Below, in pieces: positions 7,559 through 12,985 of a DNA stretch of 12,985 bases. This DNA comes from UBA791 sp963602355 (lineage in GTDB: Bacteria; Cyanobacteriota; Vampirovibrionia; Gastranaerophilales; Gastranaerophilaceae): contig CAVCIU010000046.1 in assembly GCA_963602355.1 (NCBI GenBank), positions 1 to 12,985 of the forward strand. The letters run 5' to 3'. Each line of letters opens with the position of its first letter. Position 1 is the stretch's first letter. The notes under the pieces are model-generated. The model worked only from the letters and a program-made list of their open reading frames with translations, did not search any database and had not been told where the DNA came from. Made by a program: the position numbers and the translations under genes.

Positions 7559-8751
7559 TAGTTAAAAAATCCCGTAATGTCTTTTACTTTTTCAACTTGC
7601 TCAGTTACATAATTGTACAAGTCTTCCAAATTTTCTTGAGTTATATTAAACCTACTTAAAGTATCCTCTTCAAAAGGTTTTGTGTCAAGTAATTTACCTT
7701 TTACAACATAGTTAACTATTGTATCAGCAATATACACTAAAGTGCAAGCAAATTCATAGTCTTTGCTAAGTTGTGGAGTGTGGTGATACAAACAAACCTC
7801 TGGAAATACAGAAGGTAAATTCCAACTGTTTAGAACACTATATGCAATTTCGCAATGGTTTATACCACAAGCTTCTTCTTCTATTCTAAATTTTACACGA
7901 TAATCATCTTGCTCTTGAATTTGTGAATACACATTCAAATAGTTATCGTAATCATATTGAGCAAGGATAATTTTTCCTAAATCATGCAAGAACGCAATCG
8001 AAAAAATATCATGATGAGTAGGCGAATCAATTAATCTTAAAAGATGCTTTGATGCCATAGCCGTCAACATGCAATGTCTCCAAAAATCTTCATAATCAAA
8101 AATTGTATTCTTTTGAGGTGAAAATATTTTAAAAATACCCGCAGAAAGTACAATACCTCTAATCGTCGTAAATCCTAGTACCACAATTGCTTGACGTATT
8201 GATGTAATTTGCTTTTCAAACCCATAAACGGCTGAATTAACGATTTTCAAGACTTTTGAAGTCAAACCTAAATCACCAGCAATAATTTTTGATAAAGTAA
8301 AAGCCGATGAATTATCGTCTTGAACCACTTCCATTACCTTTGTAACAACGTGAGGTAGAGACGGAATTTCTTTAATCTTACTTTTAATTTCTGTTGTTTT
8401 TTGAAGGATATTCTTATTCGAAACAGGTTCTCCTGTATTTTCTAAAAATATAATATCTATACCAATTCTTTTTAATTCATCTAAAATCCAATATCTAAAA
8501 TCAGAATTTCTGCTGATAGAATTAGGATTTTGAGCAATTATTGTTTTAACAGAATCGTAGTAATCATGAATTATATTAATTAATACTGGTTTTGAAGTAT
8601 CATTTGATTCAAAACTTTCGGTAAAAAATCTATCAATACAAATGTCATACTGAAAAGCATAGTCTTCAATATTAGCTTTTTGTTTTTCAATTTCTTCGTA
8701 GAAATCGTTTTTTAAAGTCTTATAGCTTGATAGATATGCTAAAGTTTTCAA
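7558..8751 (-). CDS. HDOD-domain signalling protein
   Basis: A 397-aa protein with an HDOD domain at about residues 125-330: EIPSLPHVVTKVMEVVQDD opens it, followed by KVLKIVNSAVYG (167-177), the SIRQAIVVLGFTTIRGIV helix pair (184-201), FLHDLGK (254-260), and the NHCEIAYSVLNSWNLP segment (299-313). HDOD domains are usually non-catalytic relatives of HD phosphohydrolases. Here HDLGK keeps the HD pair, but the metal site cannot be judged without a model. The N-terminal ~120 residues are unassigned and could be a divergent sensor or receiver-like domain. The C-terminal 60 residues are helical. The start is TTG (8751-8749) with AGGGGA and GAGAG upstream. It ends in a TAATG overlap with the cyclase gene, suggesting the two act on one c-di-GMP-related output. 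Confidence 0.88.
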   Translation of the reverse strand: MKTLAYLSSYKTLKNDFYEEIEKQKANIEDYAFQYDICIDRFFTESFESNDTSKPVLINIIHDYYDSVKTIIAQNPNSISRNSDFRYWILDELKRIGIDIIFLENTGEPVSNKNILQKTTEIKSKIKEIPSLPHVVTKVMEVVQDDNSSAFTLSKIIAGDLGLTSKVLKIVNSAVYGFEKQITSIRQAIVVLGFTTIRGIVLSAGIFKIFSPQKNTIFDYEDFWRHCMLTAMASKHLLRLIDSPTHHDIFSIAFLHDLGKIILAQYDYDNYLNVYSQIQEQDDYRVKFRIEEEACGINHCEIAYSVLNSWNLPSVFPEVCLYHHTPQLSKDYEFACTLVYIADTIVNYVVKGKLLDTKPFEEDTLSRFNITQENLEDLYNYVTEQVEKVKDITGFFN

Positions 8752-8752
8752 T

Positions 8753-8765
8753 TCTCTCTTCCCCT
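8753..8765 (-). promoter_or_regulatory. strong ribosome-binding site setting a TTG start for the HDOD gene
   Basis: On the minus strand AGGGGAAGAGAGAA (8765-8752) precedes TTG (8751-8749), with AGGGG nine bases from the start codon. No nearby ATG gives the same N terminus, so a TTG start is the best reading and the strong site may offset the weak codon. Confidence 0.6.
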
Positions 8766-8779
8766 AGTACAACCTTGTT

Positions 8780-9925
8780 TTAGTCTTCTGCAAATAATTC
8801 TACAGGACATTCTTTAAATTTTTTGTTAATAACTTCATCAAGTTCTTCGTTAGCAATAATTTTACCATGAGTTAATCCAACAGCATATTGATCTTGATTA
8901 TATTCTTCTTCAAGTTTTTCTAATCGTTTAACTCTTTCTAACTCAGCTTTGCTTAAATTTTTCTTTTCTTTTTCTGTCAATTTTTGACCAAAGATTTTGC
9001 CATCAGCCATTTCTTTAGAAGCCTCTAAAAATGCAGATGTAGAAACCTCATTTAACACATTGAATATGTATAGAGCATGAGAATATGGAGTTTTTGCAGT
9101 AGATACAATCATTGAAGCCTTTTGCATTTCATCTAAAGACTCTTTATAGAACTTCAAATGTTTTAATAGAATAGCCAAATTGTAATGAGCTTCAAAACTC
9201 ATATGGTCAGCTTCAATAGCTTTACAATAATATTGTCCAGCTTTGTTATATTCTCTCAATAAATGATATACAAGTGCTAAATTGTAGCTTGTATCATAAT
9301 CATTACCCAAAATCTTTAAAGCATTTTCATACGCTTCTGCAGATTTATTCAAATATTCTTTTGTAAGCCTATATTCAGTTTGTGGCAAATAAATAGCTTT
9401 TTGTCTATAAGTATGCCCCATATTGTAATAGGCAATCGCTTTATTTAATTTAATGCTCTTTCCAGTATTCATTACAAACGGAATATAAAATCCTCTTTTT
9501 TTAGATTCAGTAATTTTTTGATACTGGTCAATCGCTTCATCAAAATCCCCAATTTTTTCAGAAAGAATAATACCTAAATTCATTCTCGCTAAAATGTAAT
9601 TGCTGTTTAGTTCAATAGCTTTGTTATAGGCATCTGTTGCAGCAAAATAATCTTCGTATAAGACATATAAATTACCTAAGTTATACCAAGCATTGTAATG
9701 GTGTGGATATAGCTCCAGCCCTTTTCTGTAATAACTGATTGCGTCTTGTAATTCCTGTTTCTTTAGAGCTTTATCGCCTTTGTAAATGTATACCATACCT
9801 AAGGCTTTGTCATATTCATGTTTTACTAAATCTTGCTTAAAAACACCAATGAATACACCACCAAGCAAAATCACTAGTATTATTATTTTTGATAAATATT
9901 TTTTTACCTGCCCTAATTTTTCCAT
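8780..9925 (-). CDS. membrane-anchored TPR protein
   Basis: A 381-aa protein with one N-terminal membrane anchor at about residues 12-29 (ILVILLGGVFIGVF), followed by a TPR domain. Clear repeats with the W/Y-G-A-P pattern include AWYNLGNLYVLYEDYFAATD (79-98), an adjacent repeat at about 111-137, and further repeats at about 166-203, 211-237 and 245-270. The stretch YLPQTEYRLTKEYL (179-192) is an insertion between repeats. The C terminus (about 310-381) is charged, with a KxEKKNLSKAELERVKRLEKLEEEY coiled-coil-like stretch. Lys-rich sequence before the anchor suggests an inside N terminus with the TPR domain outside the cytoplasm; this is inferred. Function is unknown; TPRs act in protein assembly. 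It lies 12 nt after the exported TPR gene, with which it probably forms a pair, and has no strong Shine-Dalgarno. Confidence 0.87.
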   Translation of the reverse strand: MEKLGQVKKYLSKIIILVILLGGVFIGVFKQDLVKHEYDKALGMVYIYKGDKALKKQELQDAISYYRKGLELYPHHYNAWYNLGNLYVLYEDYFAATDAYNKAIELNSNYILARMNLGIILSEKIGDFDEAIDQYQKITESKKRGFYIPFVMNTGKSIKLNKAIAYYNMGHTYRQKAIYLPQTEYRLTKEYLNKSAEAYENALKILGNDYDTSYNLALVYHLLREYNKAGQYYCKAIEADHMSFEAHYNLAILLKHLKFYKESLDEMQKASMIVSTAKTPYSHALYIFNVLNEVSTSAFLEASKEMADGKIFGQKLTEKEKKNLSKAELERVKRLEKLEEEYNQDQYAVGLTHGKIIANEELDEVINKKFKECPVELFAED

Positions 9926-9937
9926 ATTCTAATAGTA

Positions 9938-10609
9938 TCACAACTTTCTAAGAATAAGTTCATTGTAAATTTTTAAATATTGCTCTGCTTTTTTTGAATT
10001 GTTTAATTTTTTGTATACAAAAGCTAAATTATAGTAAGCTTCTGCCAGATCTTTTTTGTTATCAATGGCACGTAAAAAAGAAGACTTAGCATTTTTAAGT
10101 TCACCGAGTTTTACATAAGCACAACCGATATTGTAATGCGCATACGCAAAATCATATTTATATTTTAAGGATTGCTTATATAATTTTATAGCCTCAATTG
10201 CGTTTTCATCTTCTAAATATAAATTACCTAAATTATAATAAGCTCTGTAAAAGGTTTTATCTGCTAGAATAGATTTTTGATACATAAGAGCAGCACTATC
10301 AATATCTTTTTTATCTTGATAAATATTTCCCATTAATAACCAATCAAGCGCAGTCTTTTTAGCATCTTCAATTGATTTTAGAATTTTTAGAGCACCTTCA
10401 ATATCATTTGCATTATATAAAACCATTGCATCAGCTGAAAGATTTTCTTGCTCTTCTGTTGAAACCTCTTGAACTTCTTGAACAGGCTTTTTATTGAACA
10501 ATTTAACCTTGTTAGTTTCTGGCTTTTTAGGTTCAGTAACCTCCTCTTTTGCAAATACAGGAAGAACAAACGCACTAAATATTATTGATAAAATTAAAAA
10601 CTTTTTCAT
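9938..10609 (-). CDS. secreted TPR protein (signal peptide plus repeats)
   Basis: The protein is 223 aa. The start is set at ATG 10609, not the longer in-frame ATG at 10675, because the shorter form begins with a textbook signal peptide: MKK, hydrophobic core to about residue 18, and a likely SPase I cleavage after VFA (18-20). A charged linker follows (KEEVTEPKKPETNK...), then about five TPRs between residues 58 and 220, for example AYYNLGNLYLEDENAIEAIK and AYYNLAFVYKKLNNSKKAEQ. It is expected outside the cytoplasm and could work with the membrane-anchored TPR protein encoded 12 nt downstream. No ribosome-binding site precedes the ATG. A TATAAT six bases upstream and TGGACG at 17 bp suggest transcription begins at or next to the start codon. 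Confidence 0.85.
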   Translation of the reverse strand: MKKFLILSIIFSAFVLPVFAKEEVTEPKKPETNKVKLFNKKPVQEVQEVSTEEQENLSADAMVLYNANDIEGALKILKSIEDAKKTALDWLLMGNIYQDKKDIDSAALMYQKSILADKTFYRAYYNLGNLYLEDENAIEAIKLYKQSLKYKYDFAYAHYNIGCAYVKLGELKNAKSSFLRAIDNKKDLAEAYYNLAFVYKKLNNSKKAEQYLKIYNELILRKL

Positions 10610-10615
10610 ACAAAA

Positions 10616-10644
10616 ATTATAAATTAAATACATTCTATCGTCCA
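10616..10644 (-). promoter_or_regulatory. candidate sigma70-type promoter for the TPR-led operon
   Basis: On the minus strand TGGACG (10644-10639, four of six matches to TTGACA) and TATAAT (10621-10616) are separated by 17 bp. Six bases separate the -10 from the ATG at 10609, so the transcript would be leaderless or nearly so. This is the best promoter match found at the head of the minus-strand series. Confidence 0.5.
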
Positions 10645-10704
10645 TAAATTTGAAATAAAAAATTACATGTGTCATAATCTTATTGATGTCTCTTTTACTT
10701 ATAT

Positions 10705-10745
10705 AGCCTTTATTTTAGAGGGATAAAATAAAGGCTTTTTGTTTT
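10705..10745 (+). terminator. strong intrinsic terminator on the plus strand with no gene upstream
   Basis: A perfect 13-bp stem, AGCCTTTATTTTA (10705-10717) and TAAAATAAAGGCT (10724-10736), has a six-base loop and is followed by TTTTGTTTT. The T tract is only on the plus strand; the minus strand has no U run after it. Nothing coding lies on the plus strand before it, because the TPR gene is on the minus strand. It may end an antisense transcript, shield the operon start from run-in transcription, or be a relic of a lost gene. Confidence 0.8.
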
Positions 10746-10804
10746 AATATTAAGATATGTTAAGCATAGGATTGAGTAAAAAGCAATTTTTAAAGGAAGA
10801 ATTT

Positions 10805-10875
10805 GTTTATTAAGATGTAAGGTTTAGGTTATTAAAAGTCTGCAAAGACTTAAAAGTTAAAAAGGTGGTTTGGTT
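10805..10875 (+). promoter_or_regulatory. leader of Met-rich gene copy 1 (weak -10, hairpin, RBS)
   Basis: This 71-bp leader is shared with copy 2. It holds a -10-like TAAGAT (10811-10816), a GCAA-capped hairpin AAGTCT/AGACTT (10836-10851), and the ribosome-binding site AAGGTGG (10862-10868) seven bases before ATG 10876. Copy 2 reads TATAAT at the matching -10 position. No clear -35 is seen. The 266-nt gap from 10610 to 10875 otherwise holds only the plus-strand terminator and AT-rich DNA. Confidence 0.5.
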
Positions 10876-11550
10876 ATGATGAATTACGGTATGATGAATC
10901 CATATATGATGGGAACAGATGTTATGTCATCAGGTATGATGATGGGTGGTTTCTACAATCCAGCTACTCAAATTAACTATATGAACCAAATGGATCAATA
11001 TGCAATTGATAGACAAGTTAAATTATATAAAAATCAAAACAATGCTCAGTTCCAAATGTCTGCTCAAACTGACGGCATTTCTAAACAAGTTCAAGTTTTA
11101 GCTGAAAAAGCTCAAGGCAACAAACAAAATGCTGTTCAAGCAGCTTACAACAAATTAGTTGCTTCTGTTAAAGATTCTTACGGTGCTCAATTACAAGGTA
11201 CTGCTGATGAAAAAGATGCTCAAGCTAGAGCTTATGCTGAAAGAATTTATGCTCAACAAACTGGCTCTTTATTAACTGATGATATCAGAGCTAATGCTGG
11301 TGGTTCTTTCATCGAAGGTTTCAAACAAGTTCTTACTCTTGGTTTAGGCAACAGAAGAACTTCTGAAGAAAACGTTGCTAAAATCAACGGTACTGCTGTT
11401 AGCACTGCTGAATCTGCTAAAAAATATTTAGGTTATGCAGCAGGTGGCGCTACTTTAGCTCTTGGTGGAACAATGTTATACAAATTCTCTAACCCTATCT
11501 TAAGAGGTTTAGGTGCAGTTGCTAAATTCTTGTTCACTAAAAAAGCTTAA
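10876..11550 (+). CDS. Met-rich, C-terminally hydrophobic protein, tandem copy 1
   Basis: A 224-aa protein that I do not recognise. The start is ATG 10876: AAGGTGG sits seven bases upstream, while the in-frame TTG at 10870 is too close to that site to be used. Twelve of the first 40 residues are Met (MMNYGMMNPYMMGTDVMSSG opens it). Residues 45-185 are polar and Gln/Ala/Lys-rich, with likely helices (QVQVLAEKAQGNKQNAVQ; YAERIYAQQTG). A Gly/Ala-rich hydrophobic helix lies at about 185-203 (YLGYAAGGATLALGGTMLY), followed by an amphipathic basic tail ending KFLFTKKA. It could be anchored by this C-terminal helix, or insert on contact with a membrane. There is no N-terminal signal peptide. Codons are strongly biased to GCT, CAA, GAA, AAA and GGT, more uniform than in neighbouring genes, suggesting high expression. 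Confidence 0.85.
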   Translation: MMNYGMMNPYMMGTDVMSSGMMMGGFYNPATQINYMNQMDQYAIDRQVKLYKNQNNAQFQMSAQTDGISKQVQVLAEKAQGNKQNAVQAAYNKLVASVKDSYGAQLQGTADEKDAQARAYAERIYAQQTGSLLTDDIRANAGGSFIEGFKQVLTLGLGNRRTSEENVAKINGTAVSTAESAKKYLGYAAGGATLALGGTMLYKFSNPILRGLGAVAKFLFTKKA

Positions 11551-11600
11551 TCAATATTTTTAAAACCATATCCATTAACTAAACCAAAACTAAACTAACA

Positions 11601-11634
11601 AAAAGGTCGGATTTCAAAAGAAGTTCGACCTTTT
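11601..11634 (+). terminator. terminator of Met-rich copy 1
   Basis: AAAAGGTCG (11601-11609) pairs with CGACCTTTT (11626-11634). The stem extends inward by six more pairs, two of them G-U, to an AAAA loop (11616-11619). TTTTGTT overlaps the 3' arm. It should separate copy 1 from copy 2 transcription. Confidence 0.8.
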
Positions 11635-11690
11635 GTTACGAAATATTAAGAAGGAAATATCAAAAAAGGCAATATCTCAGAAGAAAAAAC

Positions 11691-11759
11691 GTTTATTATA
11701 ATGTAAGGTTTAGGTTATTAAAAGTCTGCAAAGACGAAAGTTAAAAAGGTGGTTTGGTT
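11691..11759 (+). promoter_or_regulatory. leader of Met-rich gene copy 2 (consensus -10, shortened hairpin, RBS)
   Basis: The layout matches copy 1, but TATAAT (11697-11702) is a consensus -10 where copy 1 has TAAGAT. The hairpin is cut to GTCT-GCAA-AGAC (11724-11735), because copy 1's TTAAAA after the 3' arm is GAAA here. AAGGTGG sits seven bases before ATG 11760. No convincing -35 is visible. Confidence 0.55.
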
Positions 11760-12434
11760 ATGATGAATTACGGTATGATGAATCCATATATGATGGGAAC
11801 AGATGTTATGTCATCAGGTATGATGATGGGTGGTTTCTACAATCCAGCTACTCAAATTAACTATATGAACCAAATGGATCAATATGCAATTGATAGACAA
11901 GTTAAATTATATAAAAATCAAAACAATGCTCAGTTCCAAATGTCTGCTCAAACTGACGGCATTTCTAAACAAGTTCAAGTTTTAGCTGAAAAAGCTCAAG
12001 GCAACAAACAAAATGCTGTTCAAGCAGCTTACAACAAATTAGTTGCTTCTGTTAAAGATTCTTACGGTGCTCAATTACAAGGTACTGCTGATGAAAAAGA
12101 TGCTCAAGCTAGAGCTTATGCTGAAAGAATTTATGCTCAACAAACTGGCTCTTTATTAACTGATGATATCAGAGCTAATGCTGGTGGTTCTTTCATCGAA
12201 GGTTTCAAACAAGTTCTTACTCTTGGTTTAGGCAACAGAAGAACTTCTGAAGAAAACGTTGCTAAAATCAACGGTACTGCTGTTAGCACTGCTGAATCTG
12301 CTAAAAAATATTTAGGTTATGCAGCAGGTGGCGCTACTTTAGCTCTTGGTGGAACAATGTTATACAAATTCTCTAACCCTATCTTAAGAGGTTTAGGTGC
12401 AGTTGCTAAATTCTTGTTCACTAAAAAAGCTTAA
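11760..12434 (+). CDS. Met-rich, C-terminally hydrophobic protein, tandem copy 2
   Basis: This 224-aa protein is identical at nucleotide level to copy 1 across the whole coding sequence, including synonymous sites, so the two products are the same. As in copy 1, the ATG is chosen over TTG 11754 from the position of AAGGTGG. A better -10 (TATAAT) than copy 1's suggests this copy may be the more strongly transcribed. The gene is followed by a palindromic terminator shared with the convergent ferritin gene. The function is unknown. Confidence 0.85.
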   Translation: MMNYGMMNPYMMGTDVMSSGMMMGGFYNPATQINYMNQMDQYAIDRQVKLYKNQNNAQFQMSAQTDGISKQVQVLAEKAQGNKQNAVQAAYNKLVASVKDSYGAQLQGTADEKDAQARAYAERIYAQQTGSLLTDDIRANAGGSFIEGFKQVLTLGLGNRRTSEENVAKINGTAVSTAESAKKYLGYAAGGATLALGGTMLYKFSNPILRGLGAVAKFLFTKKA

Positions 12435-12474
12435 TCAATATTTTTAAAACCATATCCATTAACTAAACCAAAAC

Positions 12475-12506
12475 AAAAAAAGCTAGATTTAAAATCTAGC
12501 TTTTTT
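12475..12506. terminator. bidirectional terminator between Met-rich copy 2 and ferritin
   Basis: A near-perfect palindrome has A7 (12475-12481), GCTAGATTT, AAAATCTAGC and T6 (12501-12506). The AGCTAGA/TCTAGCT stem has T runs on each strand, so it can end both the plus-strand copy 2 message and the minus-strand ferritin message, whose stop codon is at 12511. Confidence 0.85.
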
Positions 12507-12510
12507 GTTG

Positions 12511-12985
12511 TTAAAATTTGTATTCAGTCTTTTGATAAACTCTTTCACTTAATTTGTTATCAAGTAGCATTAAGATAATTTTATTATCAATACAGAATTT
12601 TAATTGATTTAAGATTAAGCGCAATTGATGTTCCTCTTCAAATTGTTCTTGAATATACCAGTCTAAGAACAGAGAAGTCATTCTATCATTAAACTCATCG
12701 GCTGAAGCTTTTAGACAGTTAATCGAATTTGTAACAGATTTTTCGTGAGAAAAAGCATGTTCCATAGCTTCAAGCGGTGATTTACAATCGATATCTGGAG
12801 CAGGAATATTTTGGAACTTATAACTTGCATCGCAGTTATTTAAGTATGTAAAAATAATCATTCCATGATCAACTTCTTCTTTTGCTTGAATAGTACACCA
12901 ATTTGCAAAACCGTGTAACCCAAATTTATGAAAATAACTAGCCATTGAAAGATATAAATAGCCTGAATAAAATTCTTTGTTAAGT
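12511..12985 (-). CDS. ferritin, 5' end beyond the window
   Basis: Iron-storage ferritin of the FtnA type: it oxidises Fe(II) and stores it as a mineral in a 24-mer shell in the cytoplasm. The frame stays open to the right edge and reads NKEFYSGYLYLSMASY before the internal Met at 12945, which is the normal ferritin first helix, so the true start lies outside and the gene is partial. Seen ligands are the Glu in NKE, the EE..H group (AKEEVDHGM), the Glu of SHEKSV, and the Q..E pair in WYIQEQFEEEHQL, so the ferroxidase site looks complete. About 157 residues are visible; probably only a handful are missing from the usual 165-175. It is convergent with Met-rich copy 2. No Fur site can be judged because the promoter is absent. 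Confidence 0.93.
   Translation of the reverse strand, partial: LNKEFYSGYLYLSMASYFHKFGLHGFANWCTIQAKEEVDHGMIIFTYLNNCDASYKFQNIPAPDIDCKSPLEAMEHAFSHEKSVTNSINCLKASADEFNDRMTSLFLDWYIQEQFEEEHQLRLILNQLKFCIDNKIILMLLDNKLSERVYQKTEYKF

Larger units (their letters stand above)
10805..11590 (+). repeat. tandem duplication, unit 1
   Basis: This segment matches 11691-12474. Identity is complete from 10853 to 11590 (738 bp against 11737-12474), covering the whole gene plus 40 bp after the stop. Between 10805 and 10852 there are substitutions and a 2-bp length difference. Beyond the unit, both flanks differ. There is no inverted repeat, transposase or target duplication to suggest a mobile origin. Confidence 0.9.
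11691..12474 (+). repeat. tandem duplication, unit 2
   Basis: This is the second unit of the direct repeat, 884-886 bp downstream of unit 1 and separated from it by about 100 bp containing copy 1's terminator. Its body is identical to unit 1 from 11737 to 12474. Its leader differs at the -10 and the hairpin, and its terminator is unrelated to copy 1's, so the identical tract ends exactly at the coding core and 40 bp of 3' flank. Confidence 0.9.

Noticed and set aside
10610..10675. Longer N terminus of the exported TPR protein from ATG 10675
   Set aside because: It would place 22 odd residues before a clean MKK signal peptide, with no ribosome-binding site.
10836..10851. Leader hairpin as a riboswitch aptamer
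   Set aside because: It is a single short stem with a GCAA loop. No known riboswitch core, paired terminator or alternative fold is visible.
10870..10875. TTG start at 10870 (and 11754) for the Met-rich genes
   Set aside because: It lies one base after AAGGTGG, too close for that site to serve it. ATG six bases later has ideal spacing.
10805..12474. Tandem repeat as an insertion sequence or CRISPR-type array
   Set aside because: There is no transposase, terminal inverted repeat or target duplication. There are only two units, each a full gene.

Overview
The window is AT-rich (roughly 30% GC by eye) bacterial chromosome. It has dense, overlapping, mostly minus-strand genes, mixed Shine-Dalgarno strength, at least one TTG start, and a tRNA whose CCA tail is not encoded. 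The gene mix (c-di-GMP signalling, TPR proteins, a degenerate REC-GGDEF-REC regulator, ferritin, and very AT-rich codon use) would suit a low-GC uncultured gut-type lineage such as the Gastranaerophilales/Vampirovibrionia (non-photosynthetic Cyanobacteria). That placement is only an inference: no rRNA or other decisive marker is present, and other low-GC phyla remain possible.

Layout. At 1-41 is the 3' half of a CAU-anticodon tRNA. At 171-830 (+) is an unrecognised 219-residue protein, convergent with a small three-helix membrane protein (841-1263, -). From about 10.6 kb down to 1.3 kb runs a tightly packed minus-strand series, in transcription order: exported TPR protein, membrane-anchored TPR protein, HDOD protein, GAF-GAF-GGDEF diguanylate cyclase, TsaE, TsaB, SAM methyltransferase, sensor-less histidine kinase, REC-degenerate GGDEF-REC regulator, and an SDR oxidoreductase. 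Several junctions overlap by 1 to 19 nt (TAATG twice), pointing to translational coupling. Possible internal promoters suggest more than one transcript. From 10.8 to 12.5 kb, on the plus strand, lie two tandem copies of an unfamiliar Met-rich, C-terminally hydrophobic protein. They are identical over 738 bp, and each has its own leader and terminator. A ferritin gene (minus strand) runs off the right edge.

How the parts may work together. The HDOD/diguanylate cyclase pair and the kinase/regulator pair form a signalling block. The GGDEF enzyme keeps its GGEEF active site and an RxxD inhibitory site, whereas the regulator's GGDEF-like core is degenerate and its first receiver domain lacks canonical residues. 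The t6A genes tsaE and tsaB sit inside this block with overlapping ends, so a housekeeping tRNA-modification function is probably co-expressed with it. The tandem Met-rich genes use a restricted codon set (GCT, CAA, GAA, AAA, GGT) typical of highly expressed genes. They are the most unusual element here. I see no CRISPR array, no transposase, no phage genes and no recognisable riboswitch.
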